A stretch of 64,000 bases of DNA from Tepidanaerobacter acetatoxydans Re1 (GTDB lineage: Bacteria; Bacillota; Thermosediminibacteria; Thermosediminibacterales; Tepidanaerobacteraceae). This document shows positions 26,106 through 34,292 of the stretch, piece after piece. The DNA lies in assembly GCF_000328765.2 (NCBI RefSeq), contig NC_019954.2, forward strand, positions 748,501 to 812,500, read 5' to 3'. Position 1 is the first letter of the stretch; each line of letters begins with the position of its first letter. The translations under genes and the position numbers were made by a program. The notes beneath the pieces are model-generated. The model did not search any database. It had not been told where the DNA came from and was given only the letters and a program-made list of their open reading frames with translations.

Positions 26106-26386
26106 CAAGTGATATTATCAAAAAATAATTACAAGACAAGCTAACTCTCAAAGGCGATACCTTACCGGAATAAATTTAATATGACTTTATCATAAAATAA
26201 CTACGCGTCCCTTTATTACTTGTATTACTTGAGTTTTTTCAAAAAAAGTAAAAAATAAAACGAGGCTGTATGAACTTATAAAGTACATAATTCTACTTTT
26301 TATTAACTGTTTACATTATAAGGCTAAATGAGGCTAAACCCATTGTTGTTTTGCAGTTTTGTAAAAGAATGCAAAAATTGAAGTGC
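26106..26386. other. Intergenic stretch with no recognised gene
   Basis: About 280 AT-rich bases follow pyk. I find no convincing hairpin with a T tract, no tRNA-like fold and no protein frame with a ribosome site. It ends at a good promoter for the HAD gene. Confidence 0.5.
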
Positions 26387-26415
26387 TTGACATAATACTC
26401 TTTTATTGTTAAAGT
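26387..26415 (+). promoter_or_regulatory. Probable sigma-A promoter of the HAD gene
   Basis: A perfect TTGACA (26387-26392) and a weak TAAAGT (26410-26415) are 17 bases apart, about 50 bases before the HAD gene. Confidence 0.5.
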
Positions 26416-26467
26416 AAAGCTCAAGTTTGATTTATTGAAGGAAATCAGGGATGGTGTGCTGTAAAAT

Positions 26468-27160
26468 ATGGAAAAATTATCATTAGTTATCTTTGATATG
26501 GACGGCTTGATGTTCGATACAGAAAGGATTTCAGCTTTGGCCTGGCAAAAAGCAGGAGAAGAACTAGGATTCAAGCTTGATCCCGATATAATTGCCGGGG
26601 CAACAGGTTTGAATGCCGGTGATGCATTACCTTATTTCAAGAAATACCTGGGCGAACGTTTTTCTTACTCTGAAATCCAAAAAGTAAAATTAGCGTATTT
26701 TAACAAATATATAAAAGAAAATGGACTTCCGGTTAAAGAAGGCCTATATGAATTGATAGATTTTCTCGAAAAGGCATCTATTCCAAAAGCGGTTGCCACT
26801 TCCACATACAGAAAAAAAGCCGAAGAATGCTTGTCTTTAGCTAATGTAAAAGACAGGTTTGATTTGATAGTATGCGGGGACGATGTTTCAAGGGGTAAAC
26901 CTGAACCGGATATATTTTTAAAGGCGGCAGAAGAGTTAAATTGCTTACCTAATGAGTGCATTGTGTTGGAAGATTCGGAAAACGGCTTAAAGGCTGCCTT
27001 GCGAGCCAAAATGTATCCCATCTGTGTTCCCGACCTAAGGCGGCCTTCTAAGGAAGTCCGGAAGCTTATATTTAAAGAATTTAGTTCACTTATTGAAGTT
27101 AAGGATTTTCTGGAAAAGGAAATAAGTAATTTATTTATAAAAAAATGCGAGTGGGCCTAA
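26468..27160 (+). CDS. HAD-superfamily phosphatase/phosphoglucomutase-like protein
   Basis: This 230-residue HAD protein has motif I FDMDGLMFDTE, a helical cap of subclass I, motif II ATSTYRKK, the lysine motif RGKPEPDIF and motif IV LEDSENGLKAAL. It belongs to the large group containing beta-phosphoglucomutase and sugar-phosphate phosphatases (GS1/YcjU-like); the substrate cannot be told apart by eye. The ribosome site before ATG 26468 is poor. It is flanked by its own promoter and by a hairpin at 27149. Confidence 0.83.
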   Translation: MEKLSLVIFDMDGLMFDTERISALAWQKAGEELGFKLDPDIIAGATGLNAGDALPYFKKYLGERFSYSEIQKVKLAYFNKYIKENGLPVKEGLYELIDFLEKASIPKAVATSTYRKKAEECLSLANVKDRFDLIVCGDDVSRGKPEPDIFLKAAEELNCLPNECIVLEDSENGLKAALRAKMYPICVPDLRRPSKEVRKLIFKEFSSLIEVKDFLEKEISNLFIKKCEWA

Positions 27161-27171
27161 ATAACCCACTC
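27149..27171 (-). terminator. Terminator for the minus-strand HD gene, shared hairpin with the HAD gene
   Basis: GAGTGGG (27149-27155) pairs with CCCACTC (27165-27171). On the minus strand the stem is followed by GCATTTTTTT, a good terminator for the HD gene. On the plus strand it falls at the end of the HAD gene but has no long T run. Confidence 0.78.
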
Positions 27172-27189
27172 TTACTCTACTAACATTAA

Positions 27190-27771
27190 TCACAAGTTTC
27201 CTTTTAGGCCGATTTCTTCTGCGACCTTCTGCATTCCCTTTATAGTTTCATCAATTATAAAATCTCTTTCAAGGCCTAAAAGCTCTATACCTTTTTCGAT
27301 TACTTCTCTATTAACCCCTGCCGCAAAGCTTTTTTGGTTCCATTTTTTCTTGACTGACTTTGTCTTAAGGTCTAATACGCTTTTGCTTGGACGTAGCAGA
27401 GCTGTTGCCGTGATAAGGCCAGTTAGTTCATCAATGGTGTAAAGAACCTTCTCCATTTTTTCAATAGGCTCCACATCTGAGCAAATTCCCCACCCGTGGC
27501 TCTGGACAGCCCTTATATAATCTTCCGGCCAACCCACTTTTGTAAGTATATCTCGGACCTTTTGGCAATGCTGGTCGGGATACATCTCATAATCCAAATC
27601 ATGGATGAGGCCTATGATACCCCATTTTTCCTTATCAGGCTCCTCGAATATTTCCGCAAAATGGAGCATAACTGCTTCAACAGCTAAAGCATGTCGAATT
27701 AAAGCCTCATTTGAATTATACTTTTTTAAAAGTTCAAAAGCTTCATCTCTCGTGGGATTTGCTTTACTCAT
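27190..27771 (-). CDS. HD-domain hydrolase
   Basis: The 193-residue protein has an HD metal-binding pattern: RHALAVEAVMLHFAE, GLIHDLDYEMYPDQH and VQSHGWG, with later TIDELTGLI. Such stand-alone HD proteins act as phosphohydrolases on nucleotides or other phosphoesters; the substrate is unknown. The start is placed at ATG 27771 because AGGTTT with GGAGG (27779-27783) lies seven bases upstream; an ATG at 27789 would put that ribosome site inside the gene. It is a single-gene unit convergent with the HAD gene. Confidence 0.82.
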   Translation of the reverse strand: MSKANPTRDEAFELLKKYNSNEALIRHALAVEAVMLHFAEIFEEPDKEKWGIIGLIHDLDYEMYPDQHCQKVRDILTKVGWPEDYIRAVQSHGWGICSDVEPIEKMEKVLYTIDELTGLITATALLRPSKSVLDLKTKSVKKKWNQKSFAAGVNREVIEKGIELLGLERDFIIDETIKGMQKVAEEIGLKGNL

Positions 27772-27976
27772 TCTAAAACCTCCATCCATTAATATAATTG
27801 CTTTACTAAATACTAAACTTTTGCCATTTATATGTCAAGGTCTCTGATTTTCTATAATACTTTGCCTTTGAGAAGTTTTTATTTCTAAATATAATAAAGG
27901 ATTTTATCATTTTTTAGCGAAATAATAAACATTGAGTATTGGAGTTTTCACAAACAAGTCAAAACGGAGGATGTAA

Positions 27977-28819
27977 ATGAACAGGATTGCTTTAGTGACT
28001 GATAGCACAGCCGACCTTACGGAAGAAATTATGCAAGAATATGACATACATGTAGTTCCTTTAAAAATAAGATTTAAAGATGAAGAGTATTTAGATTATG
28101 AAATTGCCGGCGATAAATTTTATGAGCTTTTAACACAGGCGAAGGAGCTTCCTACCACATCACAACCATCTCCTGAGGACTTTGCCTGTATTTATCGTAA
28201 TTTACTTGAAGAATATGATGAAATAATATCCATACATATTTCATCGGGATTAAGCGGAACGTTAAATTCGGCCAATATTGCTAAAGAAAAGTTCGGCGAG
28301 AGAATTCACATAGTAGATTCCAAGACTATCAGCCTGGGAATAGGACTTATGGTAGTAGAAGCAGCCAAGAATATCAGAGAAGGCCTGAGCGCGTTACAGA
28401 TTGTTGAAGGTCTTTCAGCAGTAAGGAAGAATGTAGAAGTCCTTTTCACACTAAATACGTTGGAATATCTGCAGAAAGGCGGTAGAATTGGAAAAGTCCA
28501 AGGCATGATGGGATCTCTTTTAAACATAAAGCCGGTAGTTAGGGTAGGGGATGATGGCATATATCACACTTACAGTAAAGCAAGAAGCCAGGAGAGGGCT
28601 ATTAACAGTATTGTGCAAGCTTTTCAAGATATGGCTCGGGGCAGAAAATACAAGAGTCTGGTAGTGGCTCACGGTGCAGCTCAACAAGCCGGTTTATATC
28701 TTAAAGAAGCATTGGAAAATGCCTTGCAAATTAAAGCTAAGATATTTACACAGGTAGGTCCGATTATAGGAGTCCATACAGGTCCGGGAACTGTAGGTGC
28801 GGGAGTGCTTTTCGAGTAA
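27977..28819 (+). CDS. DegV-family fatty-acid-binding protein
   Basis: The 280-residue protein shows the DegV pattern: ALVTDSTADLTEE at the N-terminus, LPTTSQPSPEDF, HISSGLSGTLNSA, and YLQKGGRIGKVQGMMGSLLNIKP. DegV/FakB proteins hold a fatty acid and, with the kinase FakA, hand acyl-phosphate to phospholipid synthesis. No fakA is in the window. ACGGAGGATG precedes the ATG. A 21-pair terminator follows. Which fatty acid it binds is not predictable here. Confidence 0.92.
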   Translation: MNRIALVTDSTADLTEEIMQEYDIHVVPLKIRFKDEEYLDYEIAGDKFYELLTQAKELPTTSQPSPEDFACIYRNLLEEYDEIISIHISSGLSGTLNSANIAKEKFGERIHIVDSKTISLGIGLMVVEAAKNIREGLSALQIVEGLSAVRKNVEVLFTLNTLEYLQKGGRIGKVQGMMGSLLNIKPVVRVGDDGIYHTYSKARSQERAINSIVQAFQDMARGRKYKSLVVAHGAAQQAGLYLKEALENALQIKAKIFTQVGPIIGVHTGPGTVGAGVLFE

Positions 28820-28820
28820 A

Positions 28821-28865
28821 ACAAAGGGGGGTTCATTCAAAGCATTTGAATGAACCCCCCTTTGT
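28821..28865. terminator. Bidirectional 21-pair terminator between degV and cblS
   Basis: Perfect arms 28821-28841 and 28845-28865 around a GCA loop end in T-rich sequence on the plus strand (TTTGTTTATTTTTT). The two flanking genes converge on it. Confidence 0.92.
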
Positions 28866-28878
28866 TTATTTTTTGTTA

Positions 28879-29616
28879 TTACATAAATTCTGCAAGCAGC
28901 CAAACAGGTTGTGGCTGTGATATTCTAAGCTCCACAGGACTTGTTACCAGCACACATGTAGATGGACCTGCGGTTTTTTGTATGTCAATGGGCAGATTTT
29001 GTTTCCAATTTAGCCTTAGTCCTAAAAATGACGCCAGCATCTGGGCCTCACCTTCTACTCCCTTTGAACCTACGGGGATTATATCGTGGATATCAGGCAC
29101 TTTAAGCAATTCTTTTACAAGCAAACTTGTAGCAATTTCAGTATCGTCCAGATGGATTTCATCACCCACTTTAGGCATGCCCACACAGTAAAGCTTATCA
29201 TTTGCCATTGTTCTGTTTACACGCAGGTTTTGTTTTTCTGCAATTCCGATTATGGTAATTCCTAAGCTGGTTTGATATGTTTTCATATTCTTTTCTGTGC
29301 TAATGACCAGAGGCAAATCGAGGGAGACATCTTTTAACTCTTCTCTTATGCCTGAAAGCATGCCTTCGCCGGTGGGGTCAGGCTCATTGCAAATTGCAGC
29401 AGTTAAAGCCTTTGGAGCAGCTCCTACTGACAAGGTCTCCATCAAAGCAACTCGGCTGGTAAACCTGCCTACAATATACGGTGGAACTTTAACTACATCT
29501 TTTTCTTTTTCACCGGCCCCGCCGCAAGAATCGCAGGCAACCACCATATAAAGGCTTTCGTTTAACTTTATAAAACTTACGTCTCTATTTGGTGCTATCA
29601 AATCATTCTCGTGCAT
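28879..29616 (-). CDS. cblS: AIR-synthase-related protein, probable alpha-ribazole kinase CblS
   Basis: The protein (about 245 residues) belongs to the PurM/AIR-synthase-related family. It has ACDSCGGAGEKEKD, RVALMETLSVGAAPKALTAAICNEP (nucleotide-binding N-domain) and a C-domain with VGMPKVGDEIHLDD. In Listeria and Geobacillus a protein of this family, CblS, phosphorylates alpha-ribazole to alpha-ribazole-5'-P for the lower loop of cobamides, beside the transporter CblT. Here it lies downstream of an ECF S-component gene under a B12 riboswitch, which fits that pair. ATG at 29616 has GGAGG 11 bases upstream; another in-frame ATG at 29634 overlaps that site. The name is inferred from family and context. 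Confidence 0.75.
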   Translation of the reverse strand: MHENDLIAPNRDVSFIKLNESLYMVVACDSCGGAGEKEKDVVKVPPYIVGRFTSRVALMETLSVGAAPKALTAAICNEPDPTGEGMLSGIREELKDVSLDLPLVISTEKNMKTYQTSLGITIIGIAEKQNLRVNRTMANDKLYCVGMPKVGDEIHLDDTEIATSLLVKELLKVPDIHDIIPVGSKGVEGEAQMLASFLGLRLNWKQNLPIDIQKTAGPSTCVLVTSPVELRISQPQPVWLLAEFM

Positions 29617-29817
29617 TTGAGCGCTAACCTCCATATTTTGTTTGATCTTTATGAACTAATATGCAGTACAGCGGATAAGAGAAATGGCTGAAACTTGATT
29701 GCACTGCAAGAAGTCAATTTTGGTCTAAAAAATATAAATATCTTGTTTCCTGATTATGATAAAAAAGTTGTATGCTGCTGTAAATTTAAAAATTTCCACA
29801 ATAACCTCAAACTCAAA

Positions 29818-30315
29818 TTAATTGTTAGAAATATCGGTTTTGATTGTACCGGAAATAACTTTGTATATCAATGCCGAAACAATGACATTTGCCGCAGAGG
29901 CTACCAAAAGAGGAACAAGCATAGATACAAAAAATGCCATTCCAAACTGAGGAAAAACTATAAATGTTGCCGGAGCTATAACGCCGTTTAAAATAGAAAC
30001 CGCTACCACTGCCAAAGGCAAATTCTTTTTCCCAAGATAGCCATATACTGCAGCAAATGCTGCCATCTCCAGGGCTACAATAATATGAATGGGAAAAGTC
30101 ATGGGAAATCCTGCAAAAAGACTTGTAAAAAGGTGGCCAAGAGCTGCTGATAATGCTCCAAGACCGGGTCCCAGCAAAAGTGCAGCTGCAAAACCCGGTG
30201 CCGAGTCAAAAGCTACCGTACCTGTAGGACTGGGTACTTTTATAAGGGCACCCACTGCACTTAAAGCAATAAACATACCTGTAAGCGCAAGTTGTTTTGT
30301 TTTTTGTTGTTCCAT
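29818..30315 (-). CDS. cblT: ECF transporter S component, probable alpha-ribazole transporter CblT
   Basis: The 165-residue membrane protein has about five to six hydrophobic helices and the ECF substrate-binding pattern: an N-terminal 'KQLALTGMFIALSAVGALIKVP' helix and SAALGHLFTSLFAGFPMTFPIH. It would recruit a shared ECF energising module not encoded here. A cobalamin riboswitch precedes it and a CblS-like gene follows, so uptake of alpha-ribazole or another cobamide precursor is the best guess; direct B12 uptake (CbrT-like) is the alternative. AAAGGATG precedes the ATG. The 183-base gap to cblS holds no gene that I can support. Confidence 0.75.
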   Translation of the reverse strand: MEQQKTKQLALTGMFIALSAVGALIKVPSPTGTVAFDSAPGFAAALLLGPGLGALSAALGHLFTSLFAGFPMTFPIHIIVALEMAAFAAVYGYLGKKNLPLAVVAVSILNGVIAPATFIVFPQFGMAFFVSMLVPLLVASAANVIVSALIYKVISGTIKTDISNN

Positions 30316-30375
30316 AATACATGATCATCCTTTCATTTTTTAAAATCTGCCGAAGGTGATTTTGGGAGAAAACAA

Positions 30376-30414
30376 AAAGTTCACAGTCTAATTTGTCATT
30401 AGACCGTGAACTTT
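30376..30414 (-). terminator. Expression-platform terminator of the B12 riboswitch
   Basis: The arms at 30376-30392 and 30398-30414 (17 bases each, one mismatch) enclose a TTGTC loop. On the minus strand the stem is followed by TTGTTTTC-type T-rich sequence. It lies between the aptamer and cblT, so control is probably by premature termination when B12 is bound. Confidence 0.82.
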
Positions 30415-30439
30415 ACCATCATCCCCGGAAAATCAAACT

Positions 30440-30587
30440 CTTAAGGCAGGTCTCCTGGCTGGGTTCACAGCTGTTTAACCCTTCCCGATTTATCAGTGGA
30501 TATTTTTTAAACAGCTCCCCTTTACAGTGGCGGGACCGCGCCGGATTTGCACCGGACTTCCCTATTCTCCCAAATGGGCACCTTAAG
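30440..30587 (-). ncRNA. Cobalamin (adenosylcobalamin) riboswitch
   Basis: Read on the minus strand, CTTAAGG (30581-30587) and CCTTAAG (30440-30446) form the closing stem. Inside lie GGGAAGTCCGGTGCAAATCC, GGTCCCGCCACTGTAA and the B12 box AGCCAGGAGACCTGCC (30445-30460). These blocks define the class. The RNA turns off the downstream CblT/CblS genes when B12 is sufficient. Confidence 0.96.
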
Positions 30588-30607
30588 CAGTCTATTTACT
30601 TAACCTT

Positions 30608-30636
30608 ATTGTAGGCAATAATACCGTAAAAGTCAA
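30608..30636 (-). promoter_or_regulatory. Sigma-A promoter of the B12 riboswitch operon
   Basis: On the minus strand TTGACT (30631-30636) and TACAAT (30608-30613) are 17 bases apart, about 20 bases before the riboswitch begins. Confidence 0.75.
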
Positions 30637-30657
30637 CATAATAATTTTGAGATAATA

Positions 30658-30686
30658 TTGACAAAATGATTTTATAAGAGTATACT
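30658..30686 (+). promoter_or_regulatory. Sigma-A promoter of the LacI-family regulator gene
   Basis: TTGACA (30658-30663) and TATACT (30681-30686) have the ideal 17-base spacing. It is back-to-back with the riboswitch promoter, and an operator begins four bases after the -10 box. Confidence 0.8.
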
Positions 30687-30689
30687 GAG

Positions 30690-30707
30690 AATGTAATGGA
30701 TTACATT
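30690..30707 (+). promoter_or_regulatory. Palindromic LacI-type operator, copy 1
   Basis: AATGTAATGGATTACATT is an inverted repeat (AATGTAAT / ATTACATT around GG). It lies over the expected transcription start of the regulator gene. Its form resembles LacI-family sites such as TGTAATCGATTACA, apart from the central bases. Confidence 0.75.
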
Positions 30708-30729
30708 CCATTTTATATTTTTTAAAGCA

Positions 30730-30747
30730 AATGTAATGGATTACATT
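30730..30747 (+). promoter_or_regulatory. Palindromic LacI-type operator, copy 2
   Basis: The same 18 bases as copy 1 recur exactly 40 bases downstream (centre to centre), about four helical turns, still ahead of the regulator's start codon. Two aligned sites would suit cooperative or looped binding by a LacI-family tetramer or dimer pair. Confidence 0.75.
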
Positions 30748-30801
30748 TTACATAATTGCAAAAATTCTATCATTTATAACATATACAATTTGGAGGTTTA
30801 T

Positions 30802-31815
30802 ATGGTTAAAATTGCAGATGTTGCCAGAGAAGCCAATGTTTCAGTGGCAACAGTATCACGGGTCTTAAATAAAAAAGGTTCGGTAAGGCCCGAAACATGT
30901 GAGCGCGTATATAAGGCTATAGAGAAATTGTCCTTTGAGCCTAACATGTCAGCAAGAAATCTCAGGCGAAATGAAACCAGGGTTATCCTTATAGTAGCTC
31001 CAAATATAACCAACCCGTATTATGCCCATATCCTTGCGGGAATCGGTGATGAGGCCCGTAAGTCGGGATATAGTGCGCTTATTTACAATACCGGGGGAGA
31101 TGAGGAGCGGGAGAAAAACGGCATGGATATGCTAAAGAAAAGAAGGGCAGACGGAGCAATACTCCTTGCAAGCAATATAGATTCCATGTGGGTAAAAGAA
31201 TACGCTGATAAATATCCCATAGTCCACTGTTCCGAGTATGTTAAGGGATTAGATATCCCCAGAGTATCTATTGACAACTACAAAGCAACTCTGGAGGTTA
31301 TGGAGTACATCATAAGTCTCGGACACAAAAAAATTGCTACAATCAGCAGCTCCAACAGTTATATTTCCACATTGTTAAGGCTTAAAGGATATAAAGACAC
31401 TTTAGAGCGCCATGGCATCGAAGTGCGTAAAGACTACATTGCCTTAGCCGGTGCGGAGTATTCGTTTAAAAGCGGAAAGGCTGCGGCATTTAAGCTGCTT
31501 CAGCAAAAAGACAGGCCCACAGCCATTTTTTGTATATCAGACACCATTGCGCTTGGAGCCATTACTGCAGCCAAAGAAATGGGTCTTCGAGTTCCGGAAG
31601 ATCTTACCGTTACCGGCTTTGATGATGTTGATTATACTACAATGTTTCACCCATACATCACAACGGTTGCTCAGCCGTGCTATGACCTGGGAAGAAAGTC
31701 TTTTAAAATACTACATGCATGTATGAACAAAACAAATGATATTGAAAAAAAAGTAGTACTCCCACATAAATTTATTATTAGAGAATCATCAGCACCAATT
31801 TCTACTTGCGATTAA
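30802..31815 (+). CDS. LacI-family transcriptional regulator of the sugar operon
   Basis: The 337-residue protein starts MVKIADVAREANVSVATVSR, the LacI helix-turn-helix, followed by the hinge helix ('SARNLRRNETR') and a periplasmic-binding-protein-like effector domain ending FIIRESSAP. ATG at 30802 follows TTGGAGG; upstream in-frame codons are ignored because they lack a ribosome site and sit among the operators. The two identical palindromes in front of it suggest self-repression. The genes downstream encode sugar uptake and conversion, so the inducer is probably that sugar or its phosphate. Confidence 0.93.
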   Translation: MVKIADVAREANVSVATVSRVLNKKGSVRPETCERVYKAIEKLSFEPNMSARNLRRNETRVILIVAPNITNPYYAHILAGIGDEARKSGYSALIYNTGGDEEREKNGMDMLKKRRADGAILLASNIDSMWVKEYADKYPIVHCSEYVKGLDIPRVSIDNYKATLEVMEYIISLGHKKIATISSSNSYISTLLRLKGYKDTLERHGIEVRKDYIALAGAEYSFKSGKAAAFKLLQQKDRPTAIFCISDTIALGAITAAKEMGLRVPEDLTVTGFDDVDYTTMFHPYITTVAQPCYDLGRKSFKILHACMNKTNDIEKKVVLPHKFIIRESSAPISTCD

Positions 31816-31899
31816 CTGCGGCGAAACATCTCGCAGCTATAACATAACCTGATGAGATAATCGTTTAACAATTAAAAAATAGCGAAATGTGGTGAAAAA

Positions 31900-33303
31900 T
31901 TGGAAAATCATGTATCTTGTGATTATAATGGTTCGCCTCAACCGGAGGAATATGCCCGTCAGGTAAGTAATGCTTTATTAAGCACAGATTTTGATATATT
32001 ACGTGCTATTGCTGATGAAATCCTGCTCAGCAAAGATTTGGACAGGTTTATCTTTACTGCAGGTAACGGCGGCTCTGCCGCTACAGCAAGCCATGCTATA
32101 AACGACCTGATGAAGGGATGCCGGGTATGGGGTAGGGAAGGCTTTTCTTCTATATGTTTAAACGACTCAAATGCCGTTATAACTTGTCTTTCCAACGACT
32201 TCTCTTACGATGATGCTTACAGTATCCTGCTTCGGACTATCGGACGTCGTGGAGACTTGTTGATTGTCTTTAGTGGTAGCGGCAACTCACCAAATATCAT
32301 AAAAGTCTGCCAGACGGCTCGAAAAATGGGCATGACCGTCATTGGTTTCGGAGGTCGTGACGGCGGCCGGATGAAATCCCTTTGCGACCTTTGCCTTATA
32401 GCACCTACATATTCAATGGAACAAATCGAAGACCTTCACATGTTTTACATACATTCACTTATCTGCACTCTTCGCGAAAAGCTCAAAAATGTATGGGACA
32501 TTGAAGTAATTAGCTATCCCAGTGGTGAGATTCCTGAATGTGCAATATTTGATTTTGATGGTACTGTAAGCCTTCTTAGAGAAGGTTGGCGGTCGATTAT
32601 GTGTGAATATTTTACAGATGAGCTCTTAACATGTCCGAAGGCACCTGAAAAAGATAATGCAAAAGTAATAGTCACTGATTTTATAGATAGGCTTACAGGT
32701 AAACAGACCTTTTTCCAGTGCCTGGAGCTCTGTAAGATAGTAAAAAAATATGGCGGGGTTCCAAAAGAGCCAATGGAGTATAAAAAAGAATACTTGTATC
32801 GCCTTATGAAACATATACAAAGTAGGCTAGATTATCTGAAAGATGGAGGAAATCCAGCAGCCTATCTAGTTCCTGGCGTAAAGGATACCCTTATAGCTCT
32901 AAATGAGATGGGCATAAAATGCTATTTAACTAGCGGCACCGATGAAGTAGACGTGCTTAAGGAAACCGGTCTTTTAGGTGTTTCAAATATGTTTGAATCA
33001 ATCCACGGCGCTACGGATTCCAATAGCATCCTCTGTTCAAAGGAACAGGTTCTAAAAAATTTGATAGAGAAAAAGAGCGTAAAGGGAAATAGGCTCATTT
33101 CCTTTGGTGACGGGTATGTAGAAATATTACTTACCAAGAATGTAGGTGGCTATGCGGTAGCTGTAGCCAGTAACGAGACACTGAAGGATACCTCGGTTAA
33201 TCAGTGGAAACGGCAGCGACTTTTAGAAGCAGGAGCCGATTGTGTCATTCCTGATTTTACAAATACTAGTAGGCTTTTAAAATTCATACTTGGTAAAAGG
33301 TAG
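31900..33303 (+). CDS. Fusion of a GmhA-like SIS isomerase and a HAD phosphatase
   Basis: Residues 1-210 form a SIS domain close to sedoheptulose-7-P isomerase GmhA: FTAGNGGSAATASHAINDL, FSGSGNSPNIIKVCQTA, VIGFGGRDGG and QIEDLHMFYIH. Residues 215-467 form a HAD hydrolase with motif I FDFDGTVSLL, motif II LTSGTDEVD, a lysine (KEQVLKNLIEKK) and motif IV SFGDGYVEI. GmhA and the HAD enzyme GmhB act in the same heptose route, so the fusion suggests isomerisation and dephosphorylation of one sugar phosphate, but neither substrate is proven. The start is TTG at 31900 with only a weak GTGGTGA site. It overlaps no neighbour and is followed ten bases later by the next gene. Confidence 0.82.
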   Translation: MENHVSCDYNGSPQPEEYARQVSNALLSTDFDILRAIADEILLSKDLDRFIFTAGNGGSAATASHAINDLMKGCRVWGREGFSSICLNDSNAVITCLSNDFSYDDAYSILLRTIGRRGDLLIVFSGSGNSPNIIKVCQTARKMGMTVIGFGGRDGGRMKSLCDLCLIAPTYSMEQIEDLHMFYIHSLICTLREKLKNVWDIEVISYPSGEIPECAIFDFDGTVSLLREGWRSIMCEYFTDELLTCPKAPEKDNAKVIVTDFIDRLTGKQTFFQCLELCKIVKKYGGVPKEPMEYKKEYLYRLMKHIQSRLDYLKDGGNPAAYLVPGVKDTLIALNEMGIKCYLTSGTDEVDVLKETGLLGVSNMFESIHGATDSNSILCSKEQVLKNLIEKKSVKGNRLISFGDGYVEILLTKNVGGYAVAVASNETLKDTSVNQWKRQRLLEAGADCVIPDFTNTSRLLKFILGKR

Positions 33304-33313
33304 GATTGATATT

Positions 33314-34291
33314 ATGCCCTTTAAAATGTTTGATACGTCAAAACTGAATATAAAATCCTTAGATGAGAGGAAACACGATGTAGATCTGTTAAGTACTATC
33401 ATTCCTGTTGACAGTTCTCCTGCCATTATTGATGATGAGAAAGTAAGAGCCATTGCCAGAGCTATTGTCGATGCAAAAAAGAAAAATGCTGCATCAATTC
33501 TTATGTATGGTGCACATGTTATACGCACGGGTTGCTCCTTATACATGATAGAACTTATGAAGAGGGGGCTCGTAACTCACTTTGCCACCAATGGTGCAGG
33601 AAGTATACATGACTTTGAATTTTCCTTGATTGGCAAGACCTGTGAATCAGTGGCCAAATATGTAAGCGAGGGCCAGTTTGGCCTATGGCATGAGACCGGA
33701 ATGATAAACGACATCTTAAGCGAAGGCGTGGAAGATGGCCTAGGCGCCGGCGAGGCTATTGGCCGCTACATATGGGAAAACGACCTTCCTTATAAAGAAT
33801 ACAGTGTTTTAGCAAACGGCTATCATATGGGCGTGCCTTGTACAGTACATATTGGTATAGGAAATGACATATTACATGAGCATCCGAATACGGATGGCAG
33901 AGTTCTAGGTGAAGCATCCTACCGTGATTTTCTCATATACACCCAGACTATAACAAACCTTGAAAACGGAGTATATCTCAACTTTGGTTCAGCCGTCACA
34001 GGTCCTGAAGTATACTTAAAAGCCCTTTCTATGGCGCGGAATGTTGCGCATCAGCGGGGAAAAAGAATTACTAACTTTACCACAGGAGTAATGGATATAC
34101 AGCCTATACCTGATGGAGGTTACAGCACTATTCCGCCAAAGACAGACCCCGGATATTACTTTCGACCCTGGAAGACAATACTTACTCGTACCGTTGCCGA
34201 TGGCGGAAAGAGTTACTATATTCAAGGCCTGCACAAAGATACTCTGCCAAGTATAGCAAAGTTTGCAATAGCTATAGAGGATGAAAAATAG
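33314..34291 (+). CDS. Protein of uncertain function, faintly deoxyhypusine-synthase-like
   Basis: The 325-residue soluble protein has conserved-looking blocks ILMYGAHVIRTG, VTHFATNGAGSIHDFE, GYHMGVPCTVHIGIGND and YLNFGSAVTGPEVYLKAL. The 'NGAGSIHDFE' region and overall alpha/beta pattern recall the deoxyhypusine synthase (NAD-binding) superfamily, but the active-site lysine segment of true synthases is not recognisable to me. It lies between the SIS-HAD fusion and the HldE-like kinase; ATG at 33314 is ten bases after the first and its end abuts the second. By position it should act on the same sugar, perhaps as an NAD-dependent step. This is inference. Confidence 0.6.
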   Translation: MPFKMFDTSKLNIKSLDERKHDVDLLSTIIPVDSSPAIIDDEKVRAIARAIVDAKKKNAASILMYGAHVIRTGCSLYMIELMKRGLVTHFATNGAGSIHDFEFSLIGKTCESVAKYVSEGQFGLWHETGMINDILSEGVEDGLGAGEAIGRYIWENDLPYKEYSVLANGYHMGVPCTVHIGIGNDILHEHPNTDGRVLGEASYRDFLIYTQTITNLENGVYLNFGSAVTGPEVYLKALSMARNVAHQRGKRITNFTTGVMDIQPIPDGGYSTIPPKTDPGYYFRPWKTILTRTVADGGKSYYIQGLHKDTLPSIAKFAIAIEDEK

Positions 34292-34292
34292 C

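Noticed and set aside
29695-29991. A 98-codon plus-strand frame across the cblS-cblT gap
   Set aside because: It is Lys/Cys/Asn-rich low-quality protein, has no ribosome site and runs into cblT on the opposite strand.
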